Below are positions 1-6,443 of a stretch of 6,443 bases of DNA, piece by piece. Source of the DNA: an uncultured Lysobacteraceae bacterium (GTDB taxonomy: Bacteria > Pseudomonadota > Gammaproteobacteria > Xanthomonadales > Rhodanobacteraceae); assembly GCA_946482585.1 (NCBI GenBank), contig CAMLSI010000318.1:1-6443 (forward strand). The letters are read 5' to 3'. Both the position numbers and the translations under genes were made by a program. Each line of letters opens with the position of its first letter. Position 1 is the stretch's first letter. A model generated the notes under the pieces. The model saw only the letters and a program-made list of their open reading frames with translations, had not been told where the DNA came from and searched no databases.

Positions 1-95
1 TCGCGCCAGGCCCGTAGCGACTCCTGTGCGCTGGCCGTCCCGGTCAGCAGGACGAGGGTCAGCAACGGGGCGAGTACGCGCAGCCAGGCTCTCAT
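1..95 (-). CDS. N-terminal fragment of an exported protein (signal peptide visible)
   Basis: Only the first 31 codons lie in the window; the gene runs off the left edge. Read from the ATG at 95-93, the peptide starts MRAWLRVLAP, continues with a Leu/Val/Thr-rich hydrophobic stretch to about residue 18, and has a clear signal peptidase I site, T-A-S-A before Q-E, which predicts cleavage after residue 23. The mature part begins QESLRAWR. This is a textbook Sec signal peptide with Arg2 and Arg6 as the basic n-region, so the product is probably periplasmic or outer-membrane. There is no lipobox cysteine. An AAGGAG ribosome binding site (complement of 107-112) sits 11 bases upstream of the ATG, which supports this start. 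The gene is divergent from rpmE2. The visible mature sequence is too short to name a family. Confidence 0.75.
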   Translation of the reverse strand, partial: MRAWLRVLAPLLTLVLLTGTASAQESLRAWR

Positions 96-124
96 CGGCG
101 GTGAAACTCCTTTGCGGGCGCGGG

Positions 125-130
125 ATTATG
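125..130 (-). promoter_or_regulatory. Possible -10 element for the leftward exported-protein gene
   Basis: On the minus strand these bases read CATAAT, five of six matches to the sigma70 -10 consensus. They stand out in very GC-rich surroundings, about 30 bases upstream of the ATG at 95. No convincing -35 box is seen 16-18 bases further upstream, and the resulting leader would be short, so this is a weak call. Confidence 0.25.
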
Positions 131-196
131 CCGCAGCGCCGCCGCCGATCCGGCGCCACGACGCCGCGGCGTTCATCTGCCGGACCGCCGGCGGCA

Positions 197-217
197 CCGG
201 CGGCGCGCGGCCGCCGG
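197..217. repeat. Very GC-rich inverted repeat in the divergent intergenic region
   Basis: CCGGCGGC (197-204) is followed by a GCGCG loop and its exact reverse complement GCCGCCGG (210-217). A second copy of the left arm lies at 188-195, so two alternative hairpins could form. There is no T tract, so it is not an intrinsic terminator for either strand. In such GC-rich DNA it may be compositional; no function is assigned. Confidence 0.35.
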
Positions 218-237
218 CCTCTCGATCCGCGCCGGAC

Positions 238-267
238 TTGCGCGAACCGCGGGGCGGACGCTAACAT
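238..267 (+). promoter_or_regulatory. Possible rpmE2 promoter
   Basis: TTGCGC (238-243) and TAACAT (262-267) are separated by 18 bases and lie 40 bases before the rpmE2 start. The -10 matches the sigma70 consensus at four of six bases, but the -35 matches at only three of six. It is the best candidate in this stretch, yet weak. No Zur-like palindrome is visible around it. Confidence 0.3.
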
Positions 268-306
268 GCCGCTCTTTTCCGCCTACGTTTCAGTTCCGGA
301 GCCACC

Positions 307-555
307 ATGAAAGCCGACATTCATCCGAAGTACCACCCGGTGGTGTTCCAGGATGTGACCACCGATTTTTCCTTCCTGACCCGTTCGACGATGAAGAGCA
401 AGGAAACGGTCAAGTGGGAAGACGGTAACGAATACCCGCTGATCAAGATCGATATTTCCAGCGCCTCGCACCCGTTCTATACCGGCAAGCACAAGATCGT
501 CGACACCGGCGGTCGCGTGGACAAGTTCAACCGCCGCTACGCTGCGAAGAAGTAA
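307..555 (+). CDS. rpmE2: 50S ribosomal protein L31 type B
   Basis: This is an 82-residue protein of the large ribosomal subunit, the zinc-independent (type B, YkgM-like) form of bL31, which helps bridge the two subunits. Recognisable family segments are the N-terminal [16 protein letters not shown], the central [19 protein letters not shown] and the C-terminal [10 protein letters not shown]. There is no cysteine anywhere, so the CxxC zinc ligands of type A L31 are absent, as expected for type B. The length is typical. The start is fixed by a GGAG at 298-301, five bases before the ATG, and by the conserved N-terminus. The gene appears monocistronic: a strong hairpin terminator follows about 50 bases after the stop, and gltA has its own promoter. 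In some bacteria type B L31 is induced on zinc starvation, but no Zur operator is evident here, so it may be the constitutive copy. Confidence 0.97.
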   Translation: MKADIHPKYHPVVFQDVTTDFSFLTRSTMKSKETVKWEDGNEYPLIKIDISSASHPFYTGKHKIVDTGGRVDKFNRRYAAKK

Positions 556-606
556 ATCCGGTCGCGGCGACCGCCGCGAAACCGTACGACTTCCGCAATC
601 GATCCG

Positions 607-641
607 CGAAAACGCCGACCTCCGTGTCGGCGTTTTCGTTT
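607..641 (+). terminator. Rho-independent terminator of rpmE2
   Basis: A perfect 13-bp stem has arms 607-619 (CGAAAACGCCGAC) and 626-638 (GTCGGCGTTTTCG) with a six-base loop CTCCGT, followed by TTT. The A-run in the left arm gives the right arm its TTTT and lets the structure work in part in both directions. It starts 51 bases after the rpmE2 stop codon. Confidence 0.88.
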
Positions 642-753
642 GCGTGCGCGCAACTGCCCCGATGCGTGGTATTGCGCCCGTGCGCGACTGGACGAAAGTC
701 GCAGGGCCTGCATGCGGTCGCGCCCGGATGACACGGTTTCCGATTCAAACGCG
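642..753. other. Intergenic stretch between the rpmE2 terminator and the gltA promoter
   Basis: Between the terminator and the gltA -10 region I see no gene with a ribosome binding site, no tRNA and no convincing small-RNA structure. The bases are moderately GC-rich and unremarkable. The gltA -35 region falls at its right end and is poorly conserved (GTTTCC at 736-741). Confidence 0.5.
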
Positions 754-770
754 TGTGCGATAATCGCGCA
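754..770 (+). promoter_or_regulatory. gltA promoter: extended -10 inside an imperfect palindrome
   Basis: GATAAT (759-764) matches five of six -10 bases and is preceded by TGC (756-758), giving an extended -10 element. The -35 region is weak, which fits an extended -10 promoter. Predicted transcription starts near 771, leaving a leader of about 88 bases to the GTG at 859. The -10 lies inside TGTGCGATAATCGCGCA, whose core GCGAT-A-ATCGC is a perfect 11-base inverted repeat. A repressor could act here, but this is inference. Confidence 0.6.
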
Positions 771-846
771 TTAACGCGCGCCAGCCGGCATCGCCGGCGG
801 CGCACAGCCGCGACGGAAGGCCGTTGTGGCGCCCGTACAGCGACCC

Positions 847-851
847 AGGAG
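847..851 (+). promoter_or_regulatory. Ribosome binding site that fixes the gltA GTG start
   Basis: AGGAG lies seven bases before the GTG at 859-861. An earlier in-frame GTG at 826 has no Shine-Dalgarno sequence and would add 11 residues ([14 protein letters not shown]) that do not resemble citrate synthase N-termini. The 859 start is therefore preferred. Confidence 0.85.
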
Positions 852-858
852 TTTGCCC

Positions 859-2151
859 GTGTCCGACAAGACCGTTGTCATTACCGATGCTGCGTCCAAC
901 CGTTCGACTGCCTTGCCGGTCGTCGCCGGAACCATGGGCGATCCTGCCTTCGATATCGGCAAGTTGAACAAGGACACCGGCTACTTCACCTACGACCCGG
1001 GCTTCATGTCCACTGCCGCGACCAAGAGCGCGGTGACGTTCATCGACGGCGACCAGGGCGTGCTGCTCTATCGCGGCTATCCGATCGAGCAGTTGGCGAA
1101 GCAATCCAATTTTCTCGAAGTCGCCTATCTGCTGATCAACGGCGAGCTGCCGAAGGCCGACGAGTTCGCGAAGTTCGAGCACGAGGTCACGCATCACACG
1201 ATGATGCGCGAGTCGCTGAAGAACTTCTTCCAGGGCTTCCACTACGACGCGCACCCGATGGCCATGTGCATGGCCGCGGTCGGCTCGCTCGCCGCGTTCT
1301 ATCACGACTCGCTCGACATCAATGACCCGGCGCAGCGCAAGCTCGCGGCGATCCGCCTGATCGCGAAGATGCCGACGATCGCCGCCGCCGCGTACCGCTA
1401 TTCGATCGGCTGGCCGATCCGCTATCCGCGCAACAACCTCGAATACTGCTCGCGCTTCCTGCACATGATGTTCGAGGTGCCGAGCGAACCGCTGCAGATG
1501 AATCCGGTCGCCGCCAAGGCGCTCGATCTGCTGTTCATCCTGCATGCCGACCACGAGCAGAATGCGTCGACGTCGACCGTGCGCCTCGTCGGCTCGACGG
1601 GCGCGAACCCGTACGCCTGCGTCGCCGCCGGCATCGCCGCGCTCTGGGGGCCGGCGCACGGCGGCGCGAACGAGGCCGTGCTCAAGATGCTCGCCGAGAT
1701 CGGCGACGCGAAGAACGTCGGCAAGGCGGTCGAGCGCGCCAAGGACAAGAATTCGGGCTTCCGCCTGATGGGCTTCGGCCACCGCGTCTACAAGAACTTC
1801 GACCCGCGCGCGACGATCATCCGCGAAATGTGCCACAAGGTACTCGGCGAGCTCGGCGTCAACGATCCGCTGCTCGATGTCGCGATGGAGCTCGAACAGG
1901 CCGCGCTCAAGGATTCGTATTTCGTCGAGCGCAAGCTGTACCCGAACGTCGATTTCTACTCGGGCATCATCTACAAGGCGCTCGGCATCCCGACCGAGAT
2001 GTTCACCGTGATGTTCGCGATCGCGCGCACCGCGGGCTGGGTCGCGCACTGGCTCGAGCAGCATGAAACGCCGGACGCCAAGATCGGCCGCCCGCGCCAG
2101 ATCTACACCGGTGCGCCCACGCGCGACTACGTCGACGCCGACAAGCGTTGA
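859..2151 (+). CDS. gltA: Citrate synthase (type II, GltA)
   Basis: This cytoplasmic enzyme condenses acetyl-CoA with oxaloacetate to citrate, the entry step of the TCA cycle. From the GTG at 859 the product is 430 residues, the usual length for the hexameric, Gram-negative GltA type. The catalytic residues are all present: His267 in GPAHGGANE, His308 in [14 protein letters not shown] and Asp365 in YPNVDFYSG, equivalent to E. coli His264, His305 and Asp362. The substrate-site segment [15 protein letters not shown] is at about 228-242. The N-terminal beta-rich region, with GYFTYDPGF and [18 protein letters not shown], is intact. The C-terminus ends [20 protein letters not shown], as in close relatives. 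Large enzymes of this type are often inhibited by NADH, but I cannot judge that from sequence. The gene is flanked by its own extended -10 promoter and a strong terminator, so it is probably monocistronic. Nothing appears broken. Confidence 0.98.
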   Translation: MSDKTVVITDAASNRSTALPVVAGTMGDPAFDIGKLNKDTGYFTYDPGFMSTAATKSAVTFIDGDQGVLLYRGYPIEQLAKQSNFLEVAYLLINGELPKADEFAKFEHEVTHHTMMRESLKNFFQGFHYDAHPMAMCMAAVGSLAAFYHDSLDINDPAQRKLAAIRLIAKMPTIAAAAYRYSIGWPIRYPRNNLEYCSRFLHMMFEVPSEPLQMNPVAAKALDLLFILHADHEQNASTSTVRLVGSTGANPYACVAAGIAALWGPAHGGANEAVLKMLAEIGDAKNVGKAVERAKDKNSGFRLMGFGHRVYKNFDPRATIIREMCHKVLGELGVNDPLLDVAMELEQAALKDSYFVERKLYPNVDFYSGIIYKALGIPTEMFTVMFAIARTAGWVAHWLEQHETPDAKIGRPRQIYTGAPTRDYVDADKR

Positions 2152-2173
2152 TCATCCGGCACCGCAGACGATG

Positions 2174-2204
2174 AAAAAAAACCCAGCTTCGGCCGGGTTT
2201 TTTT
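2174..2204. terminator. Bidirectional terminator between gltA and the mrcA operon
   Basis: Eight A residues, CCC-A-GC, a TTCG loop, GC-C-GGG and seven T residues form a hairpin with one A-C mismatch. The flanking A and T runs pair with each other and provide a U tract on either strand. The hairpin lies 22 bases after the gltA stop and 18 bases after the stop of the minus-strand gene at 2223, so one structure can end both convergent transcripts. Confidence 0.93.
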
Positions 2205-2222
2205 CTTAGTCGATACGGTCGG

Positions 2223-2870
2223 CTATGCGTCGTCGGCTTCCTGCAGGAGCTGCCGTGCGGCGGCAAGATTGGCGCGACGCATGGGCTTGCCCTCGATGCG
2301 ATCGAGCGGCGCCTGCCGCAGCGCCGACAACGGCAACACGGTCAGGTCCATCGGAATGTCGTCGGCGCTGAAGCGGTAGGCGTCGAAGCGTTCGGCCTCG
2401 TCATCCGACCAGCGCAGCTGGCGATCGATCTGGTCGTAGGGAATGCCGTGCTCGGCGAGGAACAGCGGCAGGCTGTCGCGATCGTCGCTGTGCAGATGCA
2501 GGCAGACGGCCGAATGCTGGTCGGCGGTGCCCTCCAGCACGGCGCCGACCAGGCGCGGCTCGAAACGTTCGAAAAAGCGCAGTGCCTCGACGGCGGTCTC
2601 GCGCAGCTGCCGCAGATAGGCCAGGCGCTCCTCGCCGCCGAACAGGCGCTGGTACTCGCGCAGCGCCGTTTCGATCTCGGTATTGCGCGGCAGATGGCGC
2701 TCGTCGTGGATGCCGAGCCGCTGCGCGGCGCGCAGCTTGGCCTGGTGATAGTCGCGCAGACCGAGTTCGCTGATGAGTCGCGCCGCTTCCGCGGCGATGC
2801 GCTGGCGCTGATCGTCGCGCCGGTCGCCGCCGGCGCGGCGCTGCTGCGGAGAGCGACGTCGCTCGGTCAT
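2223..2870 (-). CDS. Conserved-looking uncharacterised protein, nucleotidyltransferase-like C-terminal half
   Basis: The product is 215 residues, with no signal peptide, membrane segment or named motif that I can assign with confidence. Residues 1-25 are very rich in Arg and Gln and probably disordered. Residues 22-78 look helical (RIAAEAARLISELGLRDYHQAK, then LPRNTEIETALREYQRLF) and superficially recall the first helices of a TetR DNA-binding domain. Residues 106-180 resemble a minimal nucleotidyltransferase core: GAVLEGTADQHSAVCLHL aligns with a G-S...SDIDL pattern, and IPMDLTVLP supplies a possible third-strand Asp (Asp175). The two acidic residues expected at 121 and 123 are Ala and Cys, so it would be catalytically inactive if the resemblance is real. 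It is co-transcribed after mrcA: its ATG shares the A of the mrcA TGA (TGATG), which suggests translational coupling, and no good Shine-Dalgarno is visible. I recall similar proteins near Pseudomonas and Xanthomonas genes without an established role. The gene is very probably real; its function is unknown. Confidence 0.85.
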   Translation of the reverse strand: MTERRRSPQQRRAGGDRRDDQRQRIAAEAARLISELGLRDYHQAKLRAAQRLGIHDERHLPRNTEIETALREYQRLFGGEERLAYLRQLRETAVEALRFFERFEPRLVGAVLEGTADQHSAVCLHLHSDDRDSLPLFLAEHGIPYDQIDRQLRWSDDEAERFDAYRFSADDIPMDLTVLPLSALRQAPLDRIEGKPMRRANLAAARQLLQEADDA

Positions 2871-5404
2871 CAGAAAATGTCGTAGGCCTCGCCTTGATGG
2901 CTTTCGTCCATCTCGGCTTCCGGCGGCGGCGCGCTGAGGCGTTCGATGTCCTCGCTCTTGAAGATTTCGAGGATGGCTCCGCTGTCCTCGCTCGAGGCGA
3001 GATAGCCGGTCGACGGGTCGATGCGCGCCGTGCTGATTCCCGGCGGCGGCACGAACGGCGTTTCGGCCTTGCCGTCGAGCGCGACGCGCATGTAGTTGAT
3101 CCAGATCGGCAGCGCGGCCTTCGCGCCGAACTCGCCGCGTCCGAGCGAGCTGAAATCGTCGAAGCCGACCCAGACGCTGGTTACGATCTGGTCGTTGAAG
3201 CCGCTGAACCAGGCGTCGCGGTGCTCGTTGGTCGTGCCGGTCTTGCCGGCGAGGTCGTTGCGCTTGAGGTCCATCGCCGCGCGGCCCGTGCCGCGCCGGA
3301 CCACGTCGCGCAGGAGCGAGGTGACCAGATGCGCCGTGCGCACGTCGAGCGTGCGCGGCGCGAGGCGCGGCTTGCCCGGTTCAGCCGCGGCCGGCGCCGG
3401 CACCGCGGCGGCGTTCGCGCTGCGGATCGGGTTGAAGCGCGGGCTCGAACTCGGGATGGCGGCCGACAGCTGCGTACCCGCCGCCGGTAGCGCGGCCGGC
3501 ACGGCTTCGCGCGCGAGACGTGCGTCGTCGAGCAGCCGCTCGGGGCAGGTGCGGCAGGCGCGCGGCGCCTGCGCCACATAGATCTCCTTGCCGTCGCGGT
3601 CGCGGATGCTCGCGACGAAATAGGGATCGACGAGCATGCCGCCGTTGGCGAACACCGAATAGCCGCGCGCCATCATGAGCGGCGCCACAGAAGCCGTGCC
3701 CAGCGACATGGACAGGTTCTCCGGCATCGCTTCGAGCGGCAGGCCGAAACGCGTGATGAACTCGCGCGCGTAGCGCACGCCGATCGCGTCGAGCAGGCGC
3801 ACCGAAATGAGGTTCACCGACTTCACCAGCGCTTCGCGCAGGCGCATCGGACCCTCGAACTTGTCGTCGTCGTTGGACGGCGCCCAGACGCCGTCGGGAC
3901 GCGACGGATCGGGGAATACCAGCGGTGCGTCGTTGAGGATGGAGCTCGGCGTGAAGCCGTGCTCGAACGCGGCGGCATAGAGGAAGGGCTTGAAGCTCGA
4001 TCCGGGCTGACGCGCGCTCTGTGTGGCGCGATTGAACTTGCTGCGCCCGAAGCTGAAGCCGCCGACGAGTGCCTTGAGCGCCCCGTCCTCGGGATCGAGC
4101 GAAACCAGTGCGGCCTGCGCCGCCGGCAATTGTGCCAATGTCCAGTTTTCCTCATCGCCGCGCGCGACGCGGACGATGTCTCCGACCTTGAGCACGGCAT
4201 CGACGCTCTTGGGCGCAGGGCCGCGGCTGCTTTCGCTCTGATAGGTCCGGGCCCACTCGAGGGCTTTCTTGTCGAGCACGACGGCCTGGCCGTCGGCGAG
4301 ATAGAGCTGCGCCTGTTCCTTGCCGGTTTCCGTGACGATGGCCGGTATCAGGCCGGCGATCGCGCGGAAATTCGCGAGCTCGCGCGCGAAGTCCTCGGGT
4401 TTCGCATCGGCGGTCAGATCGACGTGCGCCTCGGCGCCGCGGTAGCCATGGCGCCGGTCGTATTCGATCAGCGCGCTGCGCACCGCCTGGTTCGCCGCGT
4501 CCTGCATACGGCTGTCGATGGTCGTCTTGATGTTGTAGCCGTCGGTCAGCGCGTCGGCGCCGAGTCGTTCCAGCGCCTCGACGCGGACCATCTCGGCCAG
4601 ATACGGCGCTTCGACCTCGATCGGCGGTTCGTGCGCGTAGGCCTTGTCGGGCTCGGCCATTGCCGCCTTCATGTCCGCTTCGCTGATGAAGTTGTTCTCG
4701 TACATGCGCGCGAGCACGTAGTTGCGGCGCTCTTCGGCGCGCTTGCGGTTGTAGAGCGGATTGCCCGTCGACGGAAACTTCGGCAGCGACGCGAGCATGG
4801 CGCATTCGCCGAGATCGAGCTGCTCCAGCGTCTTGCCATAGTAGAACTCGGCAGCGGCGCCGACGCCGTAGGCGCGGTGGCCGAGGAAGATCTTGTTGAG
4901 ATACAGCGAGAGGATCTCGTCCTTGCTCAATGCGCGCTCGATGCGCATGGCGAGGAACAGTTCGGAGATCTTGCGCGTGTAGGTCTGTTCCGGGCTCAGG
5001 AAGAAGTTGCGCGCGACCTGTTGCGTGATGGTCGATCCGCCCGGTCCCTTGTCGCCCCCGGTGCGTACGAGATGCCAGACCGCACGGAAGATGCCCTGGA
5101 CGTCGAAGCCGGGATGGTCGTAGAAGCGCGCATCCTCGGCGGCGAGGAACGCGTTCTTGACCTTGTCCGGTACGTTTTCGATCGCAACCGGGATGCGGCG
5201 GGTCTCGCCGAAGGTCGCAATCAGTTTGTCGTCGGAGGTGTAGACTCGCAGCGGCACCTGCAGTCGGACGTCACGCAACGTCTCGACCGACGGCAGGCGA
5301 GGGGAGATCAGCCAGTAAGCGATGCCTATTGCGAGGCACCCGAGCACGATTCCGCTGAGCGCGAGATACAGCGCGTAGCGGACCAGGCGGAGGAAAACGC
5401 GCAT
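2870..5404 (-). CDS. mrcA: Penicillin-binding protein 1A (bifunctional peptidoglycan glycosyltransferase/transpeptidase)
   Basis: This class A PBP polymerises lipid II into glycan strands and cross-links the stem peptides in the periplasm, anchored in the inner membrane. It has 844 residues, typical for PBP1A. Order of parts: short cytoplasmic N-terminus and signal anchor (about 8-34); GT51 glycosyltransferase (about 55-235) with catalytic Glu90 in AAEDARFYDHPGFD, GGSTITQQ (122-129) and Glu148 in KISELFLA; an OB-like insert (about 320-425) typical of PBP1A; and transpeptidase with Ser469-x-x-Lys472 (SSFK), Ser529-Val-Asn531 and KTGTT (721-725). All active-site motifs are intact. Between SxN and KTG there is a CxxC (Cys617, Cys620) and an Ala/Pro-rich linker (about 632-684). 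The ATG at 5404 is the only good start, as an in-frame TGA lies eight codons upstream; it has almost no Shine-Dalgarno. The gene is divergent from pilM and overlaps the downstream 215-aa gene by one base. It is also called ponA. Confidence 0.97.
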   Translation of the reverse strand: MRVFLRLVRYALYLALSGIVLGCLAIGIAYWLISPRLPSVETLRDVRLQVPLRVYTSDDKLIATFGETRRIPVAIENVPDKVKNAFLAAEDARFYDHPGFDVQGIFRAVWHLVRTGGDKGPGGSTITQQVARNFFLSPEQTYTRKISELFLAMRIERALSKDEILSLYLNKIFLGHRAYGVGAAAEFYYGKTLEQLDLGECAMLASLPKFPSTGNPLYNRKRAEERRNYVLARMYENNFISEADMKAAMAEPDKAYAHEPPIEVEAPYLAEMVRVEALERLGADALTDGYNIKTTIDSRMQDAANQAVRSALIEYDRRHGYRGAEAHVDLTADAKPEDFARELANFRAIAGLIPAIVTETGKEQAQLYLADGQAVVLDKKALEWARTYQSESSRGPAPKSVDAVLKVGDIVRVARGDEENWTLAQLPAAQAALVSLDPEDGALKALVGGFSFGRSKFNRATQSARQPGSSFKPFLYAAAFEHGFTPSSILNDAPLVFPDPSRPDGVWAPSNDDDKFEGPMRLREALVKSVNLISVRLLDAIGVRYAREFITRFGLPLEAMPENLSMSLGTASVAPLMMARGYSVFANGGMLVDPYFVASIRDRDGKEIYVAQAPRACRTCPERLLDDARLAREAVPAALPAAGTQLSAAIPSSSPRFNPIRSANAAAVPAPAAAEPGKPRLAPRTLDVRTAHLVTSLLRDVVRRGTGRAAMDLKRNDLAGKTGTTNEHRDAWFSGFNDQIVTSVWVGFDDFSSLGRGEFGAKAALPIWINYMRVALDGKAETPFVPPPGISTARIDPSTGYLASSEDSGAILEIFKSEDIERLSAPPPEAEMDESHQGEAYDIF

Positions 5405-5417
5405 GATGAACCGGGAA

Positions 5418-5433
5418 TGTGATGACAGTCAAA
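5418..5433. promoter_or_regulatory. CRP/Clp/Vfr-like binding site in the mrcA leader
   Basis: TGTGATGACAGTCAAA matches TGTGA-N6-TCACA at nine of ten conserved positions, and the flanking AA before TGTGA also fits the longer CRP consensus. CRP-family proteins such as Clp in Xanthomonas use this site. It lies between the predicted mrcA start of transcription (about 5447) and the ATG, a position that would favour repression of mrcA. It is more than 130 bases upstream of the pilM -35. This is a sequence match only. Confidence 0.4.
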
Positions 5434-5453
5434 GTCGGCGCGACTTGGGCCAG

Positions 5454-5459
5454 AGTATA
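5454..5459 (-). promoter_or_regulatory. Probable -10 element of the mrcA promoter
   Basis: The minus strand reads TATACT, five of six matches to TATAAT, 49 bases upstream of the mrcA ATG. The region 16-18 bases further upstream (around 5477-5482) contains no good TTGACA, so the promoter may be weak or helped by an activator. Transcription would begin near 5447. Confidence 0.5.
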
Positions 5460-5488
5460 GATCCTGCCCCGCTTGCACCGATAGCCGA

Positions 5489-6443
<955 letters not shown>

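Noticed and set aside
240..306. Zur operator upstream of the zinc-free L31 gene
   Set aside because: I looked for an AT-rich GTTATAnnATAAC-type palindrome and found none. CTAACATG at 261-268 is only a partial half-site resemblance.
26..310. 94-codon plus-strand open frame before rpmE2
   Set aside because: It overlaps the signal-peptide gene on the other strand and the rpmE2 start, lacks a ribosome binding site and has a random Arg/Ala/Gly/Pro-rich composition.
642..753. Small RNA gene between rpmE2 and gltA
   Set aside because: There is no separate promoter-plus-terminator arrangement. The only terminator precedes the region and the only good promoter element belongs to gltA.
826..858. Upstream GTG at 826 as the gltA start
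   Set aside because: It has no Shine-Dalgarno sequence and adds residues not typical of GltA, whereas the GTG at 859 has AGGAG seven bases upstream.
745..2064. A 439-codon open frame antisense to gltA
   Set aside because: It lies wholly opposite an unmistakable citrate synthase gene. Its translation is dominated by Arg, Ala, Val, Leu, Glu and Asp with no recognisable domain, as expected from the mirror of a high-GC gene.
2448..2885. Open frame on the plus strand across the 215-aa gene
   Set aside because: The minus-strand frame is favoured by the TGATG overlap with mrcA, by the terminator placement and by its more protein-like composition.
3959..5422. A 487-codon open frame antisense to mrcA
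   Set aside because: It is a compositional shadow of the PBP1A gene, which has every catalytic motif on the other strand. The antisense product has low-complexity Arg/Ala/Gly/Val/Asp composition and no plausible ribosome binding site.

Overview
The window looks like an ordinary core-chromosome segment of a high-GC gammaproteobacterium. The closest fit is the order Lysobacterales (Xanthomonadales). I base this on the recognisable protein sequences (a zinc-free type B L31, a type II citrate synthase and a PilM, all resembling Xanthomonas-type versions), the strong G/C third-position bias, and the pairing of mrcA divergent from pilM, which is well known in Pseudomonas and Xanthomonas relatives. 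A more precise placement is not possible from sequence alone.

Layout. Bases 1-95 hold the first 31 codons of a minus-strand gene for an exported protein, of which little more than the signal peptide is visible. It is divergent from rpmE2 (307-555, +), which ends in a strong 13-bp hairpin terminator. gltA (859-2151, +) follows, with its own extended -10 promoter and a GTG start. gltA converges on a minus-strand pair, and one A-stem-T hairpin (2174-2204) can terminate both sides. The pair is mrcA (PBP1A, 2870-5404, -) followed by an uncharacterised 215-aa gene (2223-2870, -) that overlaps it by one base (TGATG). mrcA is divergent from pilM (5642 to the window end, +). The intergenic region between them has a good sigma70 promoter for pilM, a -10 for mrcA, a CRP/Clp-like site and two symmetric elements.

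Functionally the genes are housekeeping: ribosomal protein, entry to the TCA cycle, peptidoglycan synthesis and type IV pilus assembly. The least explained item is the 215-aa protein tied to PBP1A. It has a helical basic N-terminal half and a C-terminal half that resembles a nucleotidyltransferase core with two acidic residues missing. I see no mobile element, CRISPR array, tRNA, rRNA or defence system, and no strong case for a wholly new system. The best leads are the mrcA-coupled gene and the regulatory structure between mrcA and pilM.
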